A DNA stretch of 25,432 nucleotides from Nitrospirota bacterium. GTDB taxonomy: Bacteria > Nitrospirota_A > Leptospirillia > Leptospirillales > Leptospirillaceae. Shown here in pieces: positions 6,907 to 13,625 of the stretch (position 1 is its first letter; every line of letters begins with the position of its first letter). The DNA is taken from the NCBI GenBank assembly GCA_021838765.1, contig JAKCCY010000031.1, positions 1 through 25,432 of the forward strand, written 5' to 3'. The translations under genes and the position numbers were made by a program. The notes beneath the pieces were generated by a model. It was not told the origin of the DNA. It saw only the letters and a program-made list of their open reading frames with translations, and did no database searches.

Positions 6907-8520
6907 ATGACCGAACAAACAAAAGAACCCAAGCATCTCGGAAAAAAAACCGGATCGGTCTCACTGGCCACGCTTATATCGAGAATTGCCGGATTTCTGC
7001 GGGACATGTTTATCGCCGATCGTTTTGGAACCACGTCCCTCTCGGATCTTTTTTATATCGGGTACAGGATTCCGAATATGCTCAGGGAGCTTTTTGCCGA
7101 AGGAGCCCTTTCCTCCGCCTTCATCCCTTCCCTTTCCAGAACGCTCGCAACAAAGGGTGTCCGGGAGGCCTCAAGACTCTATACCGCTGTCCTTTATATC
7201 CTCGTCATCATCCTTGGGGGGGTTATCCTTCTCGGAGAGCTCTTCGCCCCGGAGATCCTGCGGATACTCGCTCCGGGATACTCAATGGACCCGCACTCAA
7301 GAACCATTGGCATCACCCTCATCCGGATCATGTTTCCTTTTCTGTTCTTCATTTCACTGTCAGCCCTTCTGATGGGCATCCTGAATGTCGAAAACAAGTT
7401 TTTCCTGCCGGCATTCTCTCCTGCCTTTTTCTCCCTGGGCCTTGTTATCGGAATGGTTCTTCCCGGCGGACTGACCGATCATCATCCTGTTTATGGACTT
7501 GCCATGGGAGTCATTCTAGGAGGGATCTTTCAATGGGCCCTACAGTGGTTCTTCATGAAAAAGGACTCTATTGGACTCGATCTCAGCATGTCCCTCAAAG
7601 AAGGGATCCGGCATACCGAAGCCAGGAGGGTCATGCGTCTGATCATTCCTTCAATCGGTGGATTGTGGGTGATGCAGGGGAATCTTCTGATTGCAACGAT
7701 CCTCGGATCGTATCTCGCAAAGGGCACCATTTCTTCACTCTATTATGCGATGAGGCTTGTCCAGTTTCCTCTCGGACTGATTGGAGCAGCGATCGCAACA
7801 GTCATTCTCCCCATTCTTGCCCGGCAAAGTCTTGAGGAAAATGCCAAGGAAAAAAGTCTTCATACCCTGAAAGACGGATACAGGCTTTCACTTTACTTCA
7901 TGCTTCCGGCAACCGCAGGACTCCTGTCCCTGGGAGAGCCACTGATCAAAATCATTTTCGAGCATGGATCATTCCGGACCCAAAGTGCCCACGAAACACT
8001 TCTCGCGCTTTGGGGCTACGCCATCGGACTCTGGTCCTTTTCGGGAGTCCGGATCCTTGTCCGAATCTACTATGCCGTACAAAACACGAGATTCCCGGTC
8101 AAAGCGGCCATTTTTGGACTTCTGGCAAACCTTGTTGTATCGGTTGTCTTCCTGAAATCGCTGGGAATCATTTCTCTGGCTGTGGGAATTACGATCGGGT
8201 CTATCGTCAATCAGCTGGTTCTTTTTTATGGTTCAAAAAAAATCATGGGACAATGGCCATGGGTAATTTTCGGGAATCTCCTCCCTGTTCTGGGGTGGTC
8301 TTCAGGGCTTTTCATCCTGGAAGCATTCCTGTGGAAAAAGTTCACCGTTCTGTTTCCGGCACCCAGCCCTTCCCTCATCGCAATGGCAATCCTCTTCCTT
8401 ATTGTGTCAGGGGCCACTTTTTATATTATGGGAACGATCTTTTCCGGGGTGGAAGAGGGCCGGCTTCTTCTTTCGGGAAGCCGGTCCCTGCTAAAAAGAC
8501 TCCTTCGAAGAAGCCGCTGA
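6907..8520 (+). CDS. murJ: Lipid II flippase MurJ
   Basis: An inner-membrane protein of 537 residues with about 14 hydrophobic segments that flips lipid II for peptidoglycan synthesis. The family signatures are clear: SLATLISRIAGFLRDMFIA and the RIPNMLRELFAEGALSSAFI loop near residues 55-75. Later come RLVQFPLGLIGAAIATVILP and a FRTQSAHETLLALWGYA segment. ATG 6907 has GAGGG at 6899-6903. The C-terminus is strongly basic (SLLKRLLRRSR). The final 30 bp overlap the 3' end of the convergent HNH gene. Its position next to rpsT/holA is seen in other bacteria. Confidence 0.96.
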   Translation: MTEQTKEPKHLGKKTGSVSLATLISRIAGFLRDMFIADRFGTTSLSDLFYIGYRIPNMLRELFAEGALSSAFIPSLSRTLATKGVREASRLYTAVLYILVIILGGVILLGELFAPEILRILAPGYSMDPHSRTIGITLIRIMFPFLFFISLSALLMGILNVENKFFLPAFSPAFFSLGLVIGMVLPGGLTDHHPVYGLAMGVILGGIFQWALQWFFMKKDSIGLDLSMSLKEGIRHTEARRVMRLIIPSIGGLWVMQGNLLIATILGSYLAKGTISSLYYAMRLVQFPLGLIGAAIATVILPILARQSLEENAKEKSLHTLKDGYRLSLYFMLPATAGLLSLGEPLIKIIFEHGSFRTQSAHETLLALWGYAIGLWSFSGVRILVRIYYAVQNTRFPVKAAIFGLLANLVVSVVFLKSLGIISLAVGITIGSIVNQLVLFYGSKKIMGQWPWVIFGNLLPVLGWSSGLFILEAFLWKKFTVLFPAPSPSLIAMAILFLIVSGATFYIMGTIFSGVEEGRLLLSGSRSLLKRLLRRSR

Positions 8521-9060
8521 GAAGATCCTCTCCCGATAATTGGACTGGAAAAGATAATTTGACCAGGAAGAGGGCATTTCAGAACGAAGGGACATATGTA
8601 AGAGAATCGCGGGAAACCAGTGGGGACGAGCGGCTTTCTTCAGAAGCCTCATTCCGGCCTCGTCAGGGGTCTGTCCGGATTTGAGGTGATTGCATTTTTT
8701 GCAGGCAGTAACGATGTTTTCCCATGTTTTTGTCCCGCCACGAGCGGCCGGAAAAACATGGTCAAAGGTCAGATCACTCTTATCGAATCGTTTTCCACAA
8801 TACTGGCAGGAATAACCGTCACGGGCAAAGATGGTCTCCCGGGAAAAACGCACCATCTGACGAATTTGATGAAAAGAGACCATCCGCTGGAGCCGGATAA
8901 CGGAAGGCATCTTCATCGCCATGGAAACAGAATGGATCTCCCGGTCAAAAGTTTCCACAACTTCCACCTTCCCCTGAAAAATCAGGGTAACGGCCTTTTC
9001 CCAGGAAACAATTTTCAGTGGTTCATAAGTCGCATTCAAAAGAAGGGCTTGCCCGGACAT
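8491..9060 (-). CDS. HNH endonuclease family protein
   Basis: A 189-residue protein of the widespread chromosomal HNH family whose members open with 'VLLLNATYEPL'; here MSGQALLLNATYEPLKIVSW. The zinc-HNH module spans residues about 78-125: ARDGYSCQYCGK (Cys85, Cys88), LTFDHVFPAARGG (His101), ENIV (Asn115) and CKKCNHLK (Cys120, Cys123). All expected residues are present, so it should be an active metal-dependent nuclease. The in vivo role of this family is not clear. ATG 9060 has GGGGG 5 nt upstream; TTG 9072 is an alternative. The 3' end overlaps murJ by 30 bp on the opposite strand. It is divergent from the DciA-like gene. Confidence 0.88.
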   Translation of the reverse strand: MSGQALLLNATYEPLKIVSWEKAVTLIFQGKVEVVETFDREIHSVSMAMKMPSVIRLQRMVSFHQIRQMVRFSRETIFARDGYSCQYCGKRFDKSDLTFDHVFPAARGGTKTWENIVTACKKCNHLKSGQTPDEAGMRLLKKAARPHWFPAILLHMSLRSEMPSSWSNYLFQSNYRERIFSAASSKESF

Positions 9061-9119
9061 CCGAACCCCCAATCTCCTAACGCCAACAGCATCTGATCCG
9101 ACGAAAATGCTTCAGAGAG

Positions 9120-9133
9120 CCTTTCATGAAAGG
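9120..9133. promoter_or_regulatory. Perfect 14-bp palindrome between HNH and DciA-like genes
   Basis: CCTTTCATGAAAGG lies in the 101-bp divergent intergenic space, 28 bp before the DciA-like ATG. It has the symmetry of a dimeric repressor operator, but no regulator is identified. Confidence 0.4.
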
Positions 9134-9161
9134 AAAGACCCTTGAGTGACAAAAGGGACGG

Positions 9162-9719
9162 ATGTATTATTCCATAAACAGGATTTTCCCTGCAAATCCT
9201 CTACGGGCAGAATTGGGGTCGAACTTGTCTTTCACATCCATTTCCTCAATTGCCAGCTCCCAAAAATCCCTTTTTGGAATTGAAGAGGGTGTGCGTCTTG
9301 TCCTCTTCCAGCGGGACTGGGACAGCCACCTTCCATCTCCGATCAGGGACAATACCTACCCTGGAGCCATCTCACCCGAAGGAATTATCATCAGGACATC
9401 CCGGCAGGCGTGGCAGCGACAATGCACTTTTCTTCTGCCCGAAATCCGGGAGACGATTCAGGCCATCGCACCCGACCTTGCCCACCTGCCGATTGTCATC
9501 CGGCTTGAAAAGCCTTTCAGGAAACCATTGCCGGCTAAAAACAACAGCGTGGAACTGACAGAAGAGCTCCAGAACCAGGCAATGGCAATCAGCATGCTCT
9601 CAGAAGATCCTGGTGTTCGGAAAGCGTGTTACCCGATCATCCTCAAATCCCTTCTCACCGCTAAAAAACTGGGATTACCCATCATTTCGCCAAAAACAGA
9701 TCCCCCTCAGGATAGCTGA
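9162..9719 (+). CDS. DUF721 / DciA-like protein
   Basis: A 185-residue protein whose central part looks like the DUF721/DciA fold: LFQRDWDSHLPSPIRDNTYPGAISPEGIIIRTSRQAWQRQCTF, then LLPEIRETIQAI and LPIVIRLEKP. The W...v...T.P....+g.L.v.t.s..Wa..L.fl.pei pattern is the family hallmark. DciA loads the replicative helicase DnaB in bacteria lacking DnaC/DnaI. The Ser-rich N-terminus FTSISSIASSQ fits the usual 'l..lL...' lead-in. ATG 9162 follows AAGGGA (9153-9158) with short spacing. The assignment rests on pattern resemblance only; sequence identity in this family is low. Confidence 0.6.
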   Translation: MYYSINRIFPANPLRAELGSNLSFTSISSIASSQKSLFGIEEGVRLVLFQRDWDSHLPSPIRDNTYPGAISPEGIIIRTSRQAWQRQCTFLLPEIRETIQAIAPDLAHLPIVIRLEKPFRKPLPAKNNSVELTEELQNQAMAISMLSEDPGVRKACYPIILKSLLTAKKLGLPIISPKTDPPQDS

Positions 9720-9863
9720 TCAGACCCTCTTGCCTTTTCCAACTGTTCCCCGCTCTGATATGATCAGAATATCGCTAAACTGCTGGCAGGTGAATCTCAC
9801 AGGGACGTTTTTCAGTCTTCCCTTCGTTCATCTCCATACGCCTTAACAGGAAGGATTTCCCCA

Positions 9864-10154
9864 TTGTCAGAATCCGAGGACCAGAGTCCCGAGGCAACAC
9901 GATCCGTCACTGAAGAAGGAACCGCTCCCCATCATAGGGTTCCGACACCGATTAGGGTCTTCAACGCCCAAACAGGAGAGCATATCGAAGTTCCATTCCA
10001 GAAAAGGGTTTCCACACTGCTGCTCAAGCTGGGCCTCGATTCTGAAACCGTTCTTGTCATCCAGAAAGACAGTCTTCTTTTGCCGGGAGACAGTATTGAT
10101 CCGCAGTACGAGGTGGAGATCAGGCCGGTCATCTCGGGAGGTTCCGGATCATGA
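9864..10154 (+). CDS. ThiS/MoaD-family sulfur carrier, TtuB-like
   Basis: A 96-residue beta-grasp protein. After an acidic, probably disordered first 28 residues comes PIRVFNAQTGEHIEVPFQKR, VSTLLLKLGLDSETVLVIQKD, LLLPGDSIDP, YEVEIRPVISGG, the ThiS pattern. Such carriers are adenylated and thiocarboxylated on a C-terminal GG. Here the protein ends GGSGS, three residues beyond the diglycine, so trimming would be needed or the tail is tolerated. The start is TTG 9864 with AAGGA at 9851-9855. The stop overlaps the start of the TtuA-family gene (ATGA), strong evidence for a carrier-enzyme pair like Thermus TtuB-TtuA. No E1-like activating enzyme is encoded in the window. Confidence 0.78.
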   Translation: MSESEDQSPEATRSVTEEGTAPHHRVPTPIRVFNAQTGEHIEVPFQKRVSTLLLKLGLDSETVLVIQKDSLLLPGDSIDPQYEVEIRPVISGGSGS

Positions 10155-11110
10155 ATTGTCGAGTCTGTAAAAAAAAGGCCGTTATCGCCATCCCCCGGCA
10201 CAATACCGCATTCTGTGCAGACTGCTTTGATAAATACTTGATGGATCAGGTTCGAAAAACCATCAAGGAATTCAGGATGTTCGAACCGGGTGACCGTATT
10301 CTTCTGGCCGTTTCGGGAGGAAAGGATTCTCTCGCCCTTTGGGAGATACTGAAAAGGCTTGAACTTGATGTCCTCGGGTACCACCTCGACCTCGGCATTT
10401 CTGAGTACTCGAAGGAGAGCACCGAGAAAACGCGAGCTTTTGCGGAAAAAAGAGGATATCCACTTATTATCGAGGAGATCGAATCAGAAACGGGAGCCAC
10501 ACTTCCCGTTATAGCCGAATCCACCAAAAGACCCCCGTGCTCGGCATGTGGCCTTTCCAAACGGCACCTTTTCAATCGGGCGGCCCGGCAACATGGCTGT
10601 CAGGTTCTTGCAACGGGACACAACCTGGACGATGAAGCCTCACGCCTTTTGGGAAACATTCTCCATTGGCAGGATGGATATCTGGAAAAACAGTCCCCAT
10701 CCCTTCCTGCTGAAGGAGGGCTCATACGAAAAGTCAAACCGTTGAATCGCCTGACCGAAAAAGAAATGGCCACCTATGCCTACCTGAAGGGAATCGATTA
10801 CGTCATCAGGGAATGCCCCATGTCCGCTGATGCAAAACAGATCTTCTATAAAAAAGTCTTGAATGACATTGAAAAAGAATCTCCCGGTACAAAACAGTTT
10901 TTTTACTTCGGATTCCTCGAGCGCTTAGAGAAGATGTTTCCTCCATCAAGTGAAAACGCTCCTCCCGCAGGAAGTTGCAAAGTCTGCCAGGAGCCCTGCT
11001 ACACGGATATTTGCAGTTTTTGTCGACTCCGGATGAAATTGTCTCCTTTTCCCGAAACTCAAGAAACAGCGGAATCTTCGATCAATTTCATCACGCCCAA
11101 TACTCACTGA
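10151..11110 (+). CDS. ttuA: TtuA/TtcA-family tRNA 2-thiolation enzyme
   Basis: A 319-residue ATP-dependent tRNA thiolase that would act with the carrier encoded just upstream. Visible in order are an N-terminal zinc finger CRVC...CADC (Cys3, 6, 22, 25), PP-loop SGGKDS (55-60) that adenylates the tRNA uridine, PPCSAC (Cys130, Cys133) plus REC (Cys222) as the three ligands expected for the catalytic [4Fe-4S] cluster, a GHNLDDEA motif, and a C-terminal zinc finger CKVCQEPC...CSFC. The two zinc fingers place it with TtuA (2-thio-5-methyluridine 54 in thermophiles) or archaeal-type NcsA rather than E. coli TtcA. The exact modified position is inference. The start overlaps the upstream stop; the nuclease gene begins 6 nt after its stop. 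Confidence 0.85.
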   Translation: MNCRVCKKKAVIAIPRHNTAFCADCFDKYLMDQVRKTIKEFRMFEPGDRILLAVSGGKDSLALWEILKRLELDVLGYHLDLGISEYSKESTEKTRAFAEKRGYPLIIEEIESETGATLPVIAESTKRPPCSACGLSKRHLFNRAARQHGCQVLATGHNLDDEASRLLGNILHWQDGYLEKQSPSLPAEGGLIRKVKPLNRLTEKEMATYAYLKGIDYVIRECPMSADAKQIFYKKVLNDIEKESPGTKQFFYFGFLERLEKMFPPSSENAPPAGSCKVCQEPCYTDICSFCRLRMKLSPFPETQETAESSINFITPNTH

Positions 11111-11116
11111 GGAACC

Positions 11117-12055
11117 ATGGCCCTTCTTGTCAATTCGTTCAGTTATTCCCCTTCCCAATGGGGGCAGTATGAAACATGCCCCCGACAATACTGGTTTTCC
11201 CGCTATGGATCATGGGGTGGATGGGAAAAAAACTGTTCTCCCCTGACGCGCGAGATTTACAGGCTCAAAAAACTCTCCAACCGTTATCTCTGGAGCGGAA
11301 GCCGAGTCCATGAAGCCATCTCTTCCATTCTGAAATCCTTCCAGGCGGGCCATGAGATCGATCCGGAGAAGGAAAAACAAAAACTTCTCTTCCAGATGAG
11401 GCTCGATTTCAGGGAATCAAAGGCTCTTCTTCCCGAAACCATTCCCCCCAAGGGAAGCTATCGATTCATTGAACACGACGACCAGGAAATGGCGATCCTC
11501 GATTCCGAATGGAAGGAAATTGTCGGGAAAAGCCTTGCAGCGCTTGAGAACTTCTTCCTGTCCGAACCTTGGGAATGGATCCGGTCACTGGGACCCGATT
11601 GCCTTATGCGGACAGACGAAATCCTCGAGAGTATCCCTTTTCAGACCGATGGGATCGATTTTCCGGTCTATCTATCCATCGACTTGGCTATAAACGATCC
11701 GGAAGGCTTGATCATCCTGGATTGGAAGACAGGAAAACCAAGCCCCAAGAATCATCAGCCACAACTCGATCTTTATGCTTATTATGCCGTGAAAAAATTC
11801 GGTCGAGAACCCCATACCATCAGGACCGGAGCGATCTACCTCTCAAACCCGGACAGGAAAGTCTCCCTTTCCTCTTCTTCTCAAGTCATCTTTGAGGAAA
11901 CCCATTCCCGCATCGAACAACACACCAGAACCATTCTTTCAAAGATTCAGGATCCCTTGAACGGTGTCGCGGAAAAAGAGGGATTCACTCCGATGCCGGG
12001 AGCTTATTCCTGCAAGAGCTGTTTTTTCAGAAGAGTTTGCGAAGACGCATACTAG
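11117..12055 (+). CDS. PD-(D/E)XK nuclease with four-Cys Fe-S signature (AddB/Cas4-like)
   Basis: A 312-residue protein of the PDDEXK_1 superfamily. The N-terminal SPSQWGQYETCPRQYWFSRY carries the first Cys; the nuclease core has Asp in LSIDLAIND, motif LIILDWKTGK, and the following QLDLYAYYA (Q-x-x-x-Y). The C-terminal YSCKSCFFRRVCEDAY supplies three more Cys. This C...CxxC...C layout is that of AddB and Cas4, where it binds a [4Fe-4S] cluster that staples the domain. There is no helicase, so it is a stand-alone nuclease, and no CRISPR array is in the window, so I do not call it Cas4. ATG 11117 follows GAGGA. Its tight coupling to the tRNA thiolase genes is unexplained. Confidence 0.82.
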   Translation: MALLVNSFSYSPSQWGQYETCPRQYWFSRYGSWGGWEKNCSPLTREIYRLKKLSNRYLWSGSRVHEAISSILKSFQAGHEIDPEKEKQKLLFQMRLDFRESKALLPETIPPKGSYRFIEHDDQEMAILDSEWKEIVGKSLAALENFFLSEPWEWIRSLGPDCLMRTDEILESIPFQTDGIDFPVYLSIDLAINDPEGLIILDWKTGKPSPKNHQPQLDLYAYYAVKKFGREPHTIRTGAIYLSNPDRKVSLSSSSQVIFEETHSRIEQHTRTILSKIQDPLNGVAEKEGFTPMPGAYSCKSCFFRRVCEDAY

Positions 12056-12161
12056 TCCCGGGTCCATCCATACAAATCTGGCCGACAAATGATATAATGA
12101 AAGAGTTATTAAAAAATAAAAATCAGATCAATTAAATATATCATCATATTTTTTGAAACAC

Positions 12162-12296
12162 TGGGCTGATGCCCATTTGGGTGAGGAAGGCGATTAGCAA
12201 TCAAGACTTTTTTATTTGGGAACAAGCGATCTGAAAGACAGTCGCTCATCGAAAAACACTAAGGGCTGGAAGGGAACTTCGATGATCTGTCCCTTA
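12162..12296 (+). ncRNA. Candidate structured RNA with pseudoknot potential
   Basis: Pairings visible by eye: TGGGC/GCCCA with a TGAT loop (12162-12175); an 8-bp stem with one bulge, AGCGA-CTG/CAG-TCGCT (12225-12233 with 12239-12246); TCATCGAA with TTCGATGA (12246-12253 with 12278-12285); and TAAGGG in that loop (12260-12265) with CCCTTA outside it (12291-12296), which would be a pseudoknot. AACACTGGGCTG (12156-12167) recurs as AACACTAAGGGCTG (12255-12268). It does not resemble the c-di-GMP riboswitch consensus I remember. It could be a leader element of the cyclase gene or a separate small RNA. The strand is assumed from the cyclase. Confidence 0.3.
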
Positions 12297-12323
12297 TCTG
12301 ATAGGAGTTCCGGATCCCGAGAG

Positions 12324-12351
12324 TTGAAGTATGTGATTTGCGTCACATAAC
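12324..12351 (+). promoter_or_regulatory. CRP/FNR-type palindrome inside a candidate promoter
   Basis: TATGTGA (12330-12336), 6 bp, TCACATA (12343-12349) is a perfect 7-bp-arm palindrome with the TGTGA-N6-TCACA core recognised by CRP-family regulators. It lies between TTGAAG (12324-12329) and CATAAC (12346-12351), a weak -35/-10 pair with a 16-bp spacer, so an occupant would more likely block than activate that promoter. It is about 150 bp upstream of the cyclase ATG. The palindrome is certain; its function and the promoter are inference. Confidence 0.55.
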
Positions 12352-12500
12352 AACATGACCAAATTCACTGATCAATCCATCAATTGGGGGTAATCTCGCT
12401 CTCATGGTTCACTCGGGATCATTTTCCGGTCGATTGCTTATGAAAAGATCTTTCAAATTCCACCCGGTATTTCCTGCTCTCAATATATAAAGGAGCCTCC

Positions 12501-13568
12501 ATGGATCCGATCCTTTCCCCAGAAGAAATCAAGGCGCTCATGGCCAGCATCAGGGTCCCCGGGATTCACGAGACTTCCCCTGAAATCCCATCCGGTGAGC
12601 AGACATCCAGTCCGAACCCACCCATCGAAAGCGGTGCGATGATATCGGACCAGGATGGGCAAATCGTCTGGGTCAGCGAAGATTTTCTCAAGATGACCGG
12701 GAAAGAAAAAGAAAACCTGATCGGTCAGACCCCAGAGTTTATGAAAGTCCCCAAGCACGTCAGCAAAACATCGCTGCCTGTCTGGGAAACCATACTGCAG
12801 GGAAAGATCTTTACAATGGTACACCACGACCACAGAACCAATGGATCCCCTTGCAACTATGAAATCACCCTCATTCCGATTCTGGGAGATAATGGGTCAA
12901 TAACAAGCTTTGTTCATGTCTGGAAAGATATGGACAACAAGATCCAGAAAGAAAAAATCCTATGGAAACAAGCCCATATCGATCCGTTGACAGGGCTGCC
13001 CAACAGGAACTTCCTGTCCCAATGGATGCCGGCTGAAATTTTGAGAACCCAAAAAGAAAAAAGCCGGCTGGGCGTTCTCTTTCTTGATCTCAACGGGTTT
13101 AAAAAAGTCAACGATACGTGTGGACATGCAGGGGGAGACACCCTTCTGAAAGTGATCTCGGGACGACTCCTGCGATGCTCAAGGAGAACAGACCTTGTTG
13201 TCAGGCTGGGTGGTGACGAGTTTTTGATCCTTCTGAACAATATTGAAAGTGATACGGCACTGACATTACTGGTCGAACGCATTATGGAAGCGATACAAAA
13301 GCCCATCAGGATCGAAGGAAAACTTGTTGAGATAACAGGATCTGCCGGGGTTGCCATCTGCCCCCAGGATGGTGTCTTGTGGGAAGATCTGATTCGAAGG
13401 TCCGATGAGGCCATGTATATGTCCAAAAATCAGAACCAAAAAAGATGGCGTCTTGTTTCATCGACTTCCTTTGTCGATTCGATCAGGATCTCAGAATCCC
13501 GTTCCTTGAAAGACAATACGATCAAACTCCCCAGATTCCAGGAAAAAGTCCACCAGACCAAGGGGTAA
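12501..13568 (+). CDS. PAS-GGDEF diguanylate cyclase with FliM-like N-terminal peptide
   Basis: A 355-residue soluble protein. Residues 4-16 (ILSPEEIKALMAS) resemble the CheY-binding N-terminal peptide of FliM/FliY (ILSQ-EIDALL). Residues about 45-150 form a PAS domain (SDQDGQIVWVSEDFLKMTGKE...ITSFVHVWKDM). Residues about 155-320 form the GGDEF domain: DPLTGLPNR (161-169), FLDLNGFKKVND, and RLGGDEF (235-241), so it should make c-di-GMP. The inhibitory I-site RRTD (228-231) sits exactly five residues before GGDEF, indicating product feedback. No membrane segment is present. AGGAG lies 5 nt before ATG 12501. A chemoreceptor gene is the convergent neighbour. Confidence 0.93.
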   Translation: MDPILSPEEIKALMASIRVPGIHETSPEIPSGEQTSSPNPPIESGAMISDQDGQIVWVSEDFLKMTGKEKENLIGQTPEFMKVPKHVSKTSLPVWETILQGKIFTMVHHDHRTNGSPCNYEITLIPILGDNGSITSFVHVWKDMDNKIQKEKILWKQAHIDPLTGLPNRNFLSQWMPAEILRTQKEKSRLGVLFLDLNGFKKVNDTCGHAGGDTLLKVISGRLLRCSRRTDLVVRLGGDEFLILLNNIESDTALTLLVERIMEAIQKPIRIEGKLVEITGSAGVAICPQDGVLWEDLIRRSDEAMYMSKNQNQKRWRLVSSTSFVDSIRISESRSLKDNTIKLPRFQEKVHQTKG

Positions 13569-13574
13569 ATATAA

Positions 13575-13605
13575 CCCGAAGCTCTCCTGAAAAGAGAGCT
13601 TCGGG
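13575..13605. terminator. Hairpin between convergent cyclase and chemoreceptor genes
   Basis: A perfect 12-bp stem, CCCGAAGCTCTC (13575-13586) with GAGAGCTTCGGG (13594-13605), and a 7-nt loop, 6 bp after the cyclase stop and 20 bp beyond the chemoreceptor stop. There is no strong T-tract on the plus strand, and TTATATTT follows on the minus strand. It probably serves both genes. Confidence 0.75.
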
Positions 13606-13625
13606 CGCTTCATTCCCATGATCGC

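Larger units (their letters stand above)
12056..12500. other. 445-bp intergenic leader upstream of the diguanylate cyclase
   Basis: No gene is seen. The first part (12090-12160) is very AT-rich and contains a perfect TATAAT at 12093-12098 without a clear -35. The middle (12155-12300) has several interlocking inverted repeats, described separately. A CRP-type palindrome sits at 12330-12349. Near the right end TATATAA is followed immediately by AGGAG (12491-12495), the cyclase ribosome site. Confidence 0.6.

Noticed and set aside
11117..12055. Naming the PD-(D/E)XK protein Cas4 and looking for a CRISPR system
   Set aside because: No CRISPR array or other cas gene is in the window, and the same Cys layout occurs in AddB-type and stand-alone nucleases.
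12162..12296. c-di-GMP riboswitch (GEMM) upstream of the cyclase
   Set aside because: The conserved core and tetraloop-receptor features I remember are absent, so only a generic structured-RNA candidate is listed.
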